A stretch of 64,000 nucleotides of DNA from Cellvibrio sp. UBA7671 (GTDB lineage: Bacteria > Pseudomonadota > Gammaproteobacteria > Pseudomonadales > Cellvibrionaceae): the NCBI GenBank assembly GCA_002483145.1, contig DLHJ01000012.1, positions 323,463 to 387,462 on the forward strand, given 5' to 3'. This document shows positions 34,646-43,515 of the stretch, in pieces. A model generated the notes under the pieces. It was not told the origin of the DNA. It made no database searches and saw only the letters and a program-made list of their open reading frames with translations. The number at the start of each line of letters is the position of its first letter. Positions within the stretch are counted from its first letter, which is position 1. A program made the translations under genes and the position numbers.

Positions 34646-35681
34646 CGCATTTAGGCAGCAAGGTTTTGTGCTCGCAGCTACGCTCTGGGTGCTCGCCATC
34701 ATGTTCGTCGCCGTGGGCATTTTTCACACCTATGTACAGAAAAAGCTGGCGGTCGGTATTCAGGCCAAAGCAAATTTGGAATATCGGCTTGATGCGCACT
34801 CAACACAAAGTACGCTGCTTTATCTTTTGTCCAGCTCGCGGATGACGCGCGCGGGATTAACATTTGCGCAACAAGCCGACCATGAGTTTCGTGATCAGGA
34901 CGGTCAGATCAGTAGTGAGCCTATCGGCGATGAGATGCTATTGGATGGGACATCATATAGAGGCATTAATGAAGTGCATTTTTCAGTACAGGATTTTTCC
35001 GGGCTTATCTCGGTCAATGTTCAGAGTGCAGGACATTTCGCCACCCTTCTTGAACGGTATGAGTCAGACGTAGCGGAGCGCACGCGCTTATTGAGCGCGA
35101 TTAATGATTATATTGACCAAAACGAACTGTTAAATCTTTCGGGTGCAGAAGCAAATGACTATTTGCAGAAAGGCTTATCACCTCCTACCAATGATTTGCT
35201 GCGCTCTGAACCGGAGTTAATACGGGTATTTGGTTGGACAGAGTGGCTCTCCCAGCATCCAGAGTTTAAAACCGAAAAATGGCTTAGTCTTAGTCGCAAT
35301 CCTGCTATTAATCTCAATACGATGCCGGCTGATTTGTTGCAAAACTATTTTGCATTCAGTGACGAACTAACCAATCAGTTAGTCTTGGAGCGCAAAGCAA
35401 ACCCATTTTTGTCAGTCGAAGATTTTTCTTTGCGAGCTAATTATTCGGTGAGTCTTGAAGAAGTTAAATTTCGCTTTTTTCCCGGCAATGAATACCGCCT
35501 TAAGCTTTGGGGTAGGGGGGGACAAGCTGAAGTGATTAGCCTACAATTGACTCCCAACGGGCTCGATGGGCCGTGGCTAATTAATTATGGGTACAGTGTT
35601 GAGCGTAGTGAACAAAATAATGAAGCTGTGGCGCTTGCGCAACCCCGCCTCTTTGGTGACGCCATGGATACTAACCGCTGA
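34632..35681 (+). CDS. gspK: Minor pseudopilin GspK-like
   Basis: A 349-residue protein, the largest minor pseudopilin. Its prepilin motif is atypical (QQGFVLAATLWVLAIMF): the +5 residue is not Glu, as is usual for GspK, which caps the pseudopilus. The alpha-domain signature with NLNTMPADLLQ and LVLERKANPFLSVEDF matches the family. A GGAGGAG precedes the ATG. The 3' end overlaps the next gene by about 62 nt. Confidence 0.88.
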   Translation: MVANSAFRQQGFVLAATLWVLAIMFVAVGIFHTYVQKKLAVGIQAKANLEYRLDAHSTQSTLLYLLSSSRMTRAGLTFAQQADHEFRDQDGQISSEPIGDEMLLDGTSYRGINEVHFSVQDFSGLISVNVQSAGHFATLLERYESDVAERTRLLSAINDYIDQNELLNLSGAEANDYLQKGLSPPTNDLLRSEPELIRVFGWTEWLSQHPEFKTEKWLSLSRNPAINLNTMPADLLQNYFAFSDELTNQLVLERKANPFLSVEDFSLRANYSVSLEEVKFRFFPGNEYRLKLWGRGGQAEVISLQLTPNGLDGPWLINYGYSVERSEQNNEAVALAQPRLFGDAMDTNR

Positions 35682-36711
35682 TGGGTGTCACCCATTCAGC
35701 GATCTTTCTGACGATAGCTTAGCGTCCATCCAATTGGATTCCGCTTGCCTTGTCATCCCTCGCCACTACCTGTTCTATATATATATCGATCTTGCAGCAG
35801 TTCCTCATGCCCAGCGCAGCCTGCTAATTCAGCAGCGGATGCGGCAGGCGAGTCCATTCACTAATCCGGCAAGTTGGATTGTGCAGGAACAGGATAGTGC
35901 TCAAATCTGGTTTTGGGATGCAGAAATAATTAACTGGCGCCGCCAACAGTTTCCAGATATGCCGGTATCAGTTGTTCCCGAGTCTCTGCTCTGTGAACCG
36001 TTTGTTCAGGGATTTCGTTTGCAGCAGTGCCTCAATGGTTGGGAGCTGCAGTATTGGGCTGTCTCCCGATTACGGCATACTCGCTGGCTGCCGGATCGAC
36101 CCAATAGCCGTGCACAAACTGATTTTGCCCGCACCTGTGGCTTTGGTTCTGACCAACAGCATTGGGTAGAGGTTGGCATTCAGCTATTACCTCGCCCTTG
36201 GAATGAAAAACCTTTTTGGAGCAAGGAAACTCTGATAAGTGAACCAGTTGCGACGCGGTTACTGGCTGGATTATTACTTGCTTGGGTGACGCTAGAGCTG
36301 GGAATGAATCTTGGCACTTGGATTAAGGGATCCTATTTGTCCTCTGCAGTTGCCGCTCAGAGTTCAGCCATGATGGATGTGGTGAACCAGCGCGACGGAG
36401 CCTTGCGCCAAAAAGAATTTAATCAGGCGATTAGCGATTTAACCAAGACACCTACACCGCTCTTTTTAGCGGCGCAGGTACACCAGTGCTTGGCCGGGTT
36501 GGAGTTTGTGATTCTGGACTGGCAATACCAGCGAGGTCAGCTGACCATAATCCTCCAGAAAGAAGGGCTTGATACCCGGGCACTAATTGAATCCTGTTCT
36601 GCGAACCCATCTTTTGCCAATGTGCGTGTTGAGCCTGGCATCACCCCCGAACAGACGCGGGTGTTATTTAGCCTACCTGTTGCAACTTCTGAGGTGGGTT
36701 CCGATGCTTGA
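35620..36711 (+). CDS. gspL: GspL-like inner-membrane assembly protein (divergent)
   Basis: About 363 residues. A cytoplasmic part (1-215) is weakly like the actin-like GspL domain. It is followed by one membrane helix (about 217-238, LLAGLLLAWVTLELGM) and a periplasmic ferredoxin-like end. Assignment rests on topology, length and position between K and M; residue-level similarity is low by eye. XpsL in Xanthomonas holds the equivalent place. The start at 35620 lies inside gspK and has only a poor ribosome site, so coupling is likely. The end overlaps gspM by 8 nt. Confidence 0.7.
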   Translation: MKLWRLRNPASLVTPWILTADGCHPFSDLSDDSLASIQLDSACLVIPRHYLFYIYIDLAAVPHAQRSLLIQQRMRQASPFTNPASWIVQEQDSAQIWFWDAEIINWRRQQFPDMPVSVVPESLLCEPFVQGFRLQQCLNGWELQYWAVSRLRHTRWLPDRPNSRAQTDFARTCGFGSDQQHWVEVGIQLLPRPWNEKPFWSKETLISEPVATRLLAGLLLAWVTLELGMNLGTWIKGSYLSSAVAAQSSAMMDVVNQRDGALRQKEFNQAISDLTKTPTPLFLAAQVHQCLAGLEFVILDWQYQRGQLTIILQKEGLDTRALIESCSANPSFANVRVEPGITPEQTRVLFSLPVATSEVGSDA

Positions 36712-37354
36712 AAATCTGCAAAAAACACTGCTTCCCTATTGGTTTCAATTGCAACAACAAACCAATGGTAATCCGCGTTTAAGGTGGATGCTTTGGGGCG
36801 TGCTCTATATCTTTTTAATCTATTTTGCGCTGAGTTTGGGTGAATGGCGTGCCGGGCAAGTACAGTCAATTAATCAGTTGCAGCGCACGGCTGCAAAGCT
36901 TGATCAGCTCAAATCCCAAACCGATTGGCCGCAGCGTTGGACCGCTGAGAAAGCAGTAACAACACAGCTTCGCCAGCGTTTGTGGCAAGCAGCTACTCCA
37001 GCACTGGCAGAGGCTGATTTGCAAAATTATCTGCGCAATTTAGCTAATAGCCACAGTGGTGATGCCCTTCGCTTGCGTCTCGCGCCAACTGAAATGGTTG
37101 AAGTGGGTGGTGAGACCTTGTTTAAAGTCAGTGCAGAGGTTTCAGTGATGATTCTACCTGCGCAAATCAATTCCTTTATTCGATCCATGGCAGATAATCC
37201 TCGCATGTTAGTTGTCGAGCGTTTTGGCTATGGCGCAGAGCGCTCCGGACAGTTGAATCTGTTGGTAGTCGCCTATTTTTCTGCGATTAAGCTTGAGGTA
37301 AACGACTCGGCTGAAGTCGACGTGTCAGCGGAGGCGAACAATGTTGCGCCTTAA
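36704..37354 (+). CDS. gspM: GspM-like inner-membrane assembly protein
   Basis: About 216 residues with a short cytoplasmic tail, one membrane helix (about 28-46, MLWGVLYIFLIYFALSLG), a helical stretch and a ferredoxin-like periplasmic domain. This is the GspM/PilO layout. The ATG overlaps the gspL stop in ATGCTTGA, with GAGGTGGG upstream. An upstream extension of the frame to 36587 was rejected as it lies inside gspL. Confidence 0.78.
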   Translation: MLENLQKTLLPYWFQLQQQTNGNPRLRWMLWGVLYIFLIYFALSLGEWRAGQVQSINQLQRTAAKLDQLKSQTDWPQRWTAEKAVTTQLRQRLWQAATPALAEADLQNYLRNLANSHSGDALRLRLAPTEMVEVGGETLFKVSAEVSVMILPAQINSFIRSMADNPRMLVVERFGYGAERSGQLNLLVVAYFSAIKLEVNDSAEVDVSAEANNVAP

Positions 37355-37886
37355 TTTCAGCACCCTGCCCTTGCATCAGCAAAAGCTTTACCTGACGATT
37401 GTACTGTTGGCTGGTGTTAGTTTTCTGTTAGGTTTGCTTTGGGTTTTGCTTGGTTTTAGCGATGATGCGCCCGTGTCAGATGATGCATGGTCAACAACCG
37501 CAATAGTTGCTCCGCCCGATACGGCGGCTCTGTACGGTCTAATTGCCACCCAGCCTCGTTGGTATCAAGGCCTGGGTAAAAAAGCAGGCGGTAACAATAC
37601 AGACAATCAGTTAGTGCAAGGGACACCTGAAAGTTTCCGCTTGGCTGGGCTGGCGACCAAAGGCGGTAAACCCTACGCTCTCTTTTTGCCCTTGATTAAG
37701 TCGGGTGGGAGCAAAGATAAGCCCTATCTGATTCAGCTCTCCGAGGGTGAGGCTTTAGTGGGTGACTGGATTCTGAAAACGATTGGGGTAAATCAAGTCG
37801 AGCTCCAGCAGGGTAAAGAAAACCGAATTTTGAAAATGTATGAACCTACAGCGGCACCGAAGGTTAAATCCAAACGGTCGCGCTAA
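37341..37886 (+). CDS. GspC/XpsN-like inner-membrane connector
   Basis: A 181-residue protein with one N-terminal membrane helix (about 17-39) and a periplasmic part. The segment FRLAGLATKGGKPYALFLP followed by LVGDWILKTIGVNQVELQQ has the pattern of the GspC homology region, which binds the secretin. The position before gspD, where Xanthomonas has xpsN, supports a connector role. No separate gspC exists at the operon start, and no PDZ domain is visible. It overlaps gspM by 14 nt. The name N or C depends on the scheme used. Confidence 0.72.
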   Translation: MLRLNFSTLPLHQQKLYLTIVLLAGVSFLLGLLWVLLGFSDDAPVSDDAWSTTAIVAPPDTAALYGLIATQPRWYQGLGKKAGGNNTDNQLVQGTPESFRLAGLATKGGKPYALFLPLIKSGGSKDKPYLIQLSEGEALVGDWILKTIGVNQVELQQGKENRILKMYEPTAAPKVKSKRSR

Positions 37887-37908
37887 AACTACCCAAACCC
37901 TTGCGCGC

Positions 37909-37936
37909 GGCAGGTGACTTAATCACACTACCTGCC
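37909..37936 (+). promoter_or_regulatory. Hairpin in the leader before gspD
   Basis: An inverted repeat GGCAGGT/ACCTGCC with 14 nt between the arms; the intervening bases hold a second small repeat (GTGA/TCAC). It lies in the largest gap of the operon (91 nt). It may tune gspD expression relative to the upstream genes. There is no T-run, so it is not a standard terminator. Confidence 0.35.
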
Positions 37937-37977
37937 CATTCAAGATTGACACCTTCGTACGTCGGGAAATCACCATA

Positions 37978-40155
37978 ATGATCAGCACTCTCACGCAGAG
38001 CAGCAGACTTAACGTTTTTGCACGAACTTATTCAAAGTATGCTGCCTTGGTGGTAGCAATAATGGCAGTTTCGGGCTGCAGTAACTTCTGGCACAAATCC
38101 ACCGACGCAGAGCGCGGGCAGGAGTTGTCCCGTTTCGAGCCGCTGCGCGAAGCCAAACGCTTTGACGGAGAGCAGCAGCCTATCTCTCAAACCCAACAGC
38201 AAAATCAGAAGACCCGCATTATTCAGGGACCCGGCGTGATTATCGGGCGCCAAATTGCTGATGCACAGAGCCAGCGATTGTCCCTTAATTTGGAAGGCGA
38301 GCCGATCAGCGGTAATTATCACAATATTCCTTTGCCTGGTTTTATCAATGAGGTCTTTGGTGAACAGTTAGGATTATCGTTTACGCTCGACCCGCAGATA
38401 GAAAAGCAGCAAGACTTGGTCACTTTGCGCCTTGCTGAAGCAGTTTCTCCTAACGAGCTTTTTCAAATTGCCATCAGTGCCTTGGCAGATTACGGGGTTG
38501 TTGTATCCCAAAAGGACGGCGTATTGAGTTTTGTAATTAACAAAAATAGTGCTGCTGGCGAAACGCCGCTTCTAGTAAGTGGCCGCACCTTGCCTGAGGT
38601 TCCCCAATCTCATCGCCCTGTTTATATGTTTGTTCCGCTCAAGGTGGTTTCTAATAATAAGGTGGCTCGCTGGGTAACTGATGCGCTGACGGGTAAAGAT
38701 ATACAAGTAAAAGAAGATTCTTCTCGCAACGCGGTGCTGATCAAGGGCAAGCCTGATTTGGTGCAGCAAGCACTTGCGATTATTGAGGTGCTTGACCAAC
38801 CATTTATGCGGGGCAAATTTTCTGCCAGCATCGAACCGGCTTACGTCAAAGTGGGGGCGCTTAGCAAAAACCTGAAAGAAGTGCTTAATGCTGAGGGATA
38901 CGATGCCAGTCTTAACGCGTCAGCGGGCTCAATCATCCTGATTCCGCTGGAGGGTGCCAACCAATTGGTGGTGTTCGCCGCATCCCAGTCAATTCTTGAT
39001 CACGTTAAAGAGTGGGTTGAGCAGCTAGACCGTCGCCAACAGTTGAGTATTGATCAAGGGATATTTACCTACGAAGTACGCAATACTGATGCAGCCCACA
39101 TAGTCGAGTTGATGAATGCCGTAGAAAATGGCGGGCAGAGTCGAAGTGCTCGCAAAAATCAGGGGTTAGGGGATCAATCGCAGGCAGTCAGCGATACCAC
39201 AAGCAATAAAACCCAGCCTGCAAATGAAGTCACCAGCGCAGGCAATTTTGTTGTCGATACCAACCGCAATACCATTATTTTTAAAGGAAGCGGTCAGTCC
39301 TGGTTAGAAATGTTGCCTGTTATTCAGTCGCTGGATAAGGCTGCACCATCAGTATTAATCGAAGTTTTGTTAGCCGAAGTGACCTTGAATGATTCTGAGC
39401 AGACCGGCTTTGAGTTTTTGGCACATGGCTCACAAACGATTAATGGAAAAAGCTACGGTACCAAAATCGGCACTCTCGATGGTCTTGGTTTGGGAGCCTC
39501 AGGATTAAGCGCCGTGCTTGATAGCGCTGGTGAAACTCGCGCGGTACTCAACTTGTTTTATGAAAATAAGCGCGCCGAAATACGTTCGCGCCCGCGTTTA
39601 ATGGTTAAAAGCGGGCAGGAGGCTACTATAGATGTTGGCACGGAAGTGCCTACTATTACCTCCAGTGCCCAATCAACCGATACTGTGAATGCACCTGTGT
39701 TGCAGGATGTCGCATACCGTAAAACTGGTGTACGCCTGACTGTGCTGCCTGTAGTCCATGCCTCTGGCCATGTGGATATTCAAATTGACCAGCAGTTAAG
39801 TGAAGCGCAAAGCAACCAGAGTAGCGGCATAGACTCGCCTAGTATTTTTAACCGCCAAATCCAAACAGTAGTCACCCTTCAGGATGGTGGATCTATATTG
39901 CTCGGCGGGTTAATCTCCAGTTCAAAATCGAACGGCGATAATGGTGTACCACTACTCGGAAAGTTGCCTATACTGGGTAGGTTGTTCAAGGCGGACAATA
40001 AATCAGCTGCCCGCACTGAACTGATGGTGATGATTATTCCTTATGTAATAAATTCACCTTCGGAGGGTCAGGCTATTACCAAAAGTATCCAGCAAGCCTT
40101 TCAGAAGGTCGGTGTTGCTGAGGGTTCTGGTGTAGAGCCTGCGCTACCTGAATGA
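37978..40155 (+). CDS. gspD: Type II secretion secretin GspD (lipoprotein)
   Basis: A 725-residue outer-membrane secretin, the channel for folded exoproteins. The N-terminus ends in a lipobox (AVSGC, Cys34), so it should be lipid-anchored and may need no pilotin. Residues about 100-430 hold the N0-N3 ring domains (for example YMFVPLKVVSNNKVARWVTDAL). The secretin core runs from VLIEVLLAEVTLND to the C-terminus, with the VPTITSS gate region, DGGSILLGGLI and LLGKLPILGRLF. A low-complexity Ser/Asn/Gln stretch lies at about 385-420. Last gene of the operon. Confidence 0.94.
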   Translation: MISTLTQSSRLNVFARTYSKYAALVVAIMAVSGCSNFWHKSTDAERGQELSRFEPLREAKRFDGEQQPISQTQQQNQKTRIIQGPGVIIGRQIADAQSQRLSLNLEGEPISGNYHNIPLPGFINEVFGEQLGLSFTLDPQIEKQQDLVTLRLAEAVSPNELFQIAISALADYGVVVSQKDGVLSFVINKNSAAGETPLLVSGRTLPEVPQSHRPVYMFVPLKVVSNNKVARWVTDALTGKDIQVKEDSSRNAVLIKGKPDLVQQALAIIEVLDQPFMRGKFSASIEPAYVKVGALSKNLKEVLNAEGYDASLNASAGSIILIPLEGANQLVVFAASQSILDHVKEWVEQLDRRQQLSIDQGIFTYEVRNTDAAHIVELMNAVENGGQSRSARKNQGLGDQSQAVSDTTSNKTQPANEVTSAGNFVVDTNRNTIIFKGSGQSWLEMLPVIQSLDKAAPSVLIEVLLAEVTLNDSEQTGFEFLAHGSQTINGKSYGTKIGTLDGLGLGASGLSAVLDSAGETRAVLNLFYENKRAEIRSRPRLMVKSGQEATIDVGTEVPTITSSAQSTDTVNAPVLQDVAYRKTGVRLTVLPVVHASGHVDIQIDQQLSEAQSNQSSGIDSPSIFNRQIQTVVTLQDGGSILLGGLISSSKSNGDNGVPLLGKLPILGRLFKADNKSAARTELMVMIIPYVINSPSEGQAITKSIQQAFQKVGVAEGSGVEPALPE

Positions 40156-40224
40156 AATTCCACCAAAACCGGTGTGATTTAAGTTCAAATCGAGGCAAGT
40201 CGCTTTGCTTTTAATAACTTAGGC

Positions 40225-40252
40225 TTGATCTATAGGTTTGATGCAGTATATT
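40225..40252 (+). promoter_or_regulatory. Putative sigma-70 promoter of the acidic exported protein gene
   Basis: TTGATC (40225-40230) and TATATT (40247-40252) at 16-bp spacing fit a sigma-70 promoter. They would give a leader of roughly 98 nt before the ATG at 40357. The leader holds a perfect 14-bp palindrome, AATCAACGTTGATT (40314-40327), just before the ribosome site AGGAG (40343-40347). Confidence 0.4.
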
Positions 40253-40356
40253 CTTGGGCGGTCTTTAAATCATGGGATTGCTCTTGCAGACCCAAGGAAC
40301 CAAGACCAATCAAAATCAACGTTGATTATAAATTCATGAAATAGGAGTTAAACCAT

Positions 40357-41730
40357 ATGGTTTCCAAGAAACTTTTGAGCGCTGCGATCGCTGCCGCTTT
40401 TATCTCTGCCCCAACGTTTGCACAAATTAATGTGACTGACGACACTGGTGCATTGGCATACGCAAAAGAAGCTTTGTTGACTACTGATGAAATCGGCACC
40501 ACTGGTTACTACGCTGTATCGGATGCTGGTACTGATCTGAATGTTGAAGCTGAACTGGGCTTCGGTGTTTCTGCTGCAGACCAAGTATGGGTTCGTGTAG
40601 AACTGACCAACGCTGTATTTACTGCTGACTTGCTGGACACTGATCTGGACCTGGGTGGCGGTGTTAGTGACATCGAAATCGCACAAGGTGGTTTGGAAGA
40701 AGGTTCTTTCGTTGTATACGCAATCACCACCGATGCTAACTATGCACAAGATGCATTAGTCACCTTGGCTTTAACTAGTCTTGGTATCAAAGCAAATGCA
40801 CCTGTTTCTGTGACCTATAGCCTGTACGAAAGCGGTTCTGGTGCAGCAGCTGGCGGTGCAACCGACCGTTTGGCAACTGCTTCTTATGCTTCTGCTATTA
40901 CTGTAGGCAATGCGTTGGTTGTAGAATTCACTCCAGAAGATGCTACTGCTGACGTAGAAACATCTTTTCTCGAATTCACCGCAGCTAACGGTACTTTGAC
41001 TGCTAATTTGGGAACTGTAGAAGTGTCTGCAGACACTGACTTCTTGGCTGTTAACAGTGACCCAGTAACTTTGGCTGACATTCTTGATGATGCCACTTCA
41101 ACTGTTAGCCCAGCTGGTAACTTCTCTTTCGGTCTTGATGGCGGCGCTACTTTCTACTTTGATGCTGACGCAGCGTGCGACAGCCAAGACTTCTTAGTAT
41201 TGGATGTTAACGATGAAGTTGTTGATCAGGCACTGGCTGACGTGAATGGCGCTGCACTTTGCGTTGACGTAACTGGTGATGAAGCAGATGCTTACTCAAT
41301 CCCAGAGTCTACCTACACTGCTGGTCTTGATTTTGAACCAGTTGCTGATGCTGTATACCCAGTAACTACCGCTACTGGTGCTTTCGGTTCAATCGACCGT
41401 AATGGTACTGTGGTAGAAGTTCCGTTCCTCAGCACCTACGCTCCATACAATCAACGTCTGGTTATGGTTAACCGTGGTAGCTCTTCTGCAGCTTACTCTA
41501 TCACCTTCACTGAAGAAGCTGGTAACGTAGCGACTGGTTTGACTGCCGCAACTGGCACTTTGGCTCCAATGGAAACCAAAATTATCAAAGCAACTGACGT
41601 AGTTTCTTTGACCGGTGCTACCCGCACTGCTGCTACTATCACTGTAGTAGCTCCAGAGAACGAAATCGACGTAGCTACCACTATCCTGAATAACGATACT
41701 GGTTCTGCTGATGTTACTGTTCATAACTAA
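40357..41730 (+). CDS. Abundant acidic exported protein, S-layer-like composition
   Basis: A 457-residue protein I do not recognise as a named family. It has a clear signal peptide (LLSAAIAAAFISAPTFAQ). The mature chain is strongly acidic, rich in Ala, Thr, Val, Asp and Gly, and poor in Lys, Arg and Cys: only two Cys, in ACDSQD and ALCVDV. Beta-strand-like segments dominate. Codon use is strikingly uniform (GCT, GGT, GTA, ACT, AAC), unlike neighbours, which points to very high expression. It has its own promoter, a strong ribosome site and a strong terminator, directly after the type II secretion operon. These traits suggest a major surface or S-layer-like protein and possible T2SS substrate. 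That is inference. Confidence 0.72.
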   Translation: MVSKKLLSAAIAAAFISAPTFAQINVTDDTGALAYAKEALLTTDEIGTTGYYAVSDAGTDLNVEAELGFGVSAADQVWVRVELTNAVFTADLLDTDLDLGGGVSDIEIAQGGLEEGSFVVYAITTDANYAQDALVTLALTSLGIKANAPVSVTYSLYESGSGAAAGGATDRLATASYASAITVGNALVVEFTPEDATADVETSFLEFTAANGTLTANLGTVEVSADTDFLAVNSDPVTLADILDDATSTVSPAGNFSFGLDGGATFYFDADAACDSQDFLVLDVNDEVVDQALADVNGAALCVDVTGDEADAYSIPESTYTAGLDFEPVADAVYPVTTATGAFGSIDRNGTVVEVPFLSTYAPYNQRLVMVNRGSSSAAYSITFTEEAGNVATGLTAATGTLAPMETKIIKATDVVSLTGATRTAATITVVAPENEIDVATTILNNDTGSADVTVHN

Positions 41731-41755
41731 TTATCTAGTTATTTCCATGTAAAAG

Positions 41756-41786
41756 AATAAGGGGGCTTAGGCTCCCTTATTTTTTT
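41756..41786 (+). terminator. Intrinsic terminator after the acidic protein gene
   Basis: An 11-bp stem AATAAGGGGGC/GGCTCCCTTATT (41756-41766 and 41771-41781, with one G-T pair) with loop TTAG and a following T-run. Confidence 0.9.
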
Positions 41787-41859
41787 GGTAAATTTTGTTG
41801 TTAGTGTATCTCTGGGAAATCTGTTTCCCAGTTCAACCTCGTACAATGGCCATTGGTTA

Positions 41860-43425
41860 ATGTTCTCTCCCCTCCTGCTTAAATCCCTTTTGCTTCCGCT
41901 GCTAGTGCTTTTGCTTGCGGGGGTATTCGCTAGCGATCGAGAGCATGGGTTTGATTTGTTGCATATTGCATCAGTTTTATTATCTGCTTGTTTTATTTAT
42001 GGCATTTTTCTTTATATCGGCGATAGAAAAATTCTGCGTCTATTCTTTTCATTTTTTCTCTGCATTGAACTCTTCACTCGGCTTGCTTACGAGAGCTCCG
42101 TCTCTATTAGCATGATCATAAGCAGTGTTAACACTTCTCCGCGTGAAACCTATGAATTTATTAATTTTCATTTTAAATATCTGTTAATCGTGTTGGTGTG
42201 TTGGTGTGCATTATCCTATTTTCCTGCACACTTATTTCGCAATTACAAAAGTGCGATTACAGTTGTCGGGGTGTTCTATCTTATTTTGCCTGCTGTTCCG
42301 GTTGCATATGCAACAGTTGCTTCCAATCAATTTGAGCAGCAAATGCGTGCCGCGCGCGCGCGTGGGCTTCCTGTAGGTTTTGCTAAAGTTGAAATAGTAA
42401 TTGAAAACATCTCCGAACGCTTCTCGCCTTTGCACATGGTGAAAGGTTTTGTCGACCTCTATTTAATAACCAGCAGTAAAGTCAGTACTGATTCAACTTG
42501 GACAAATGTAACAGCTGCCACAACCCCCAGGTTACTCATATTGGCCATTGGTGAGTCCCAGCGTGCGGCTAATATGTCGCTTTACGGTTACCCAAGAGAC
42601 ACCACTCCGCGCCTGCTTGCACACTATAAAAATAATATTATTAATCATATTCCCCAAGCCTATGCTGCTGGCCCAACAACTTGGACCGCACTGCCCGCGA
42701 CTTTAACTATGGGTGCCACAACCCCCGATTTTTCCAAATCTATTATCAATCTTGCAAAAGATGCTGGTTATAAAACCTATTGGTTATCTAATCAGGGGCG
42801 TTATGGTGCAACGGATAGATCAGTTGCAGCACTTGCCCATCAAGCAGATGTTGAATTTTTCTATAAGTCGCAAGGTTTTGAGGCGGGGTTCGATTCGGTA
42901 CTTATTGATGAGCTCAATCGTGTTCTTGCGCGTGATAGTGGCGTGAAGAAAAAATTAATAGTGCTTCATCTTTATGGATCACATATGCAATTTAATCAGC
43001 GTTATCCACAAGAGTTTGATTCTTTCAAAAGTGCCAATTCACTTGTTGACCACTACGACAATAGTATTTTGTACGGCGATTTTATTTTGGATCAGGTGAT
43101 AAATATTGCACGAAAAAATCATGGAGAATTTTTGTATTTTGCAGACCATGGTCTTCGTCATGCTGATCTACCCAATCCGTTGACTCATGATAATGTTGAT
43201 AATCCCAATCTCGATTCTCTGCACGTGCCTCTAATTTATTCCGTGCCTTCAGCAATAAAACAGCGCACAGTATTCTCTCTATTCTATTTTGAATGCCTGT
43301 TCTCCGAATGGGCACAGGTAACAGCGGATCAATTGGCTGAAAATAATTACTGCAGTAATGAGGATGCAGCGAGCATTCATTTTTTTGATGTAAAACTCAT
43401 GCTCAGAGAAGTGAAATTACAGTAA
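41860..43425 (+). CDS. Phosphoethanolamine-transferase-like membrane enzyme (EptA/CptA family)
   Basis: About 521 residues. Five or so N-terminal membrane helices (about 1-160) are followed by an alkaline-phosphatase-fold domain. ILAIGESQRAANMSLYGYPRDTTPRL matches the metal and nucleophile region of EptA/CptA enzymes, with Ser where EptA has Thr. LHLYGSHMQFNQRYP and FADHGLRH supply the other metal ligands. Family members move phosphoethanolamine from phospholipid to lipid A, core or other glycans. The frame is open from a TTG at 41785; I chose ATG 41860, before the first helix, though the ribosome site is weak. It opens the surface-glycan region. Confidence 0.82.
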   Translation: MFSPLLLKSLLLPLLVLLLAGVFASDREHGFDLLHIASVLLSACFIYGIFLYIGDRKILRLFFSFFLCIELFTRLAYESSVSISMIISSVNTSPRETYEFINFHFKYLLIVLVCWCALSYFPAHLFRNYKSAITVVGVFYLILPAVPVAYATVASNQFEQQMRAARARGLPVGFAKVEIVIENISERFSPLHMVKGFVDLYLITSSKVSTDSTWTNVTAATTPRLLILAIGESQRAANMSLYGYPRDTTPRLLAHYKNNIINHIPQAYAAGPTTWTALPATLTMGATTPDFSKSIINLAKDAGYKTYWLSNQGRYGATDRSVAALAHQADVEFFYKSQGFEAGFDSVLIDELNRVLARDSGVKKKLIVLHLYGSHMQFNQRYPQEFDSFKSANSLVDHYDNSILYGDFILDQVINIARKNHGEFLYFADHGLRHADLPNPLTHDNVDNPNLDSLHVPLIYSVPSAIKQRTVFSLFYFECLFSEWAQVTADQLAENNYCSNEDAASIHFFDVKLMLREVKLQ

Positions 43426-43515
43426 GGGATCTGCTTACGTGCCAAATGGTTACAATAGCTACAAATATCAGTAGTGCGATTGCGGAATGGCGCAATTAAA
43501 TAATAGGGGGGAATT

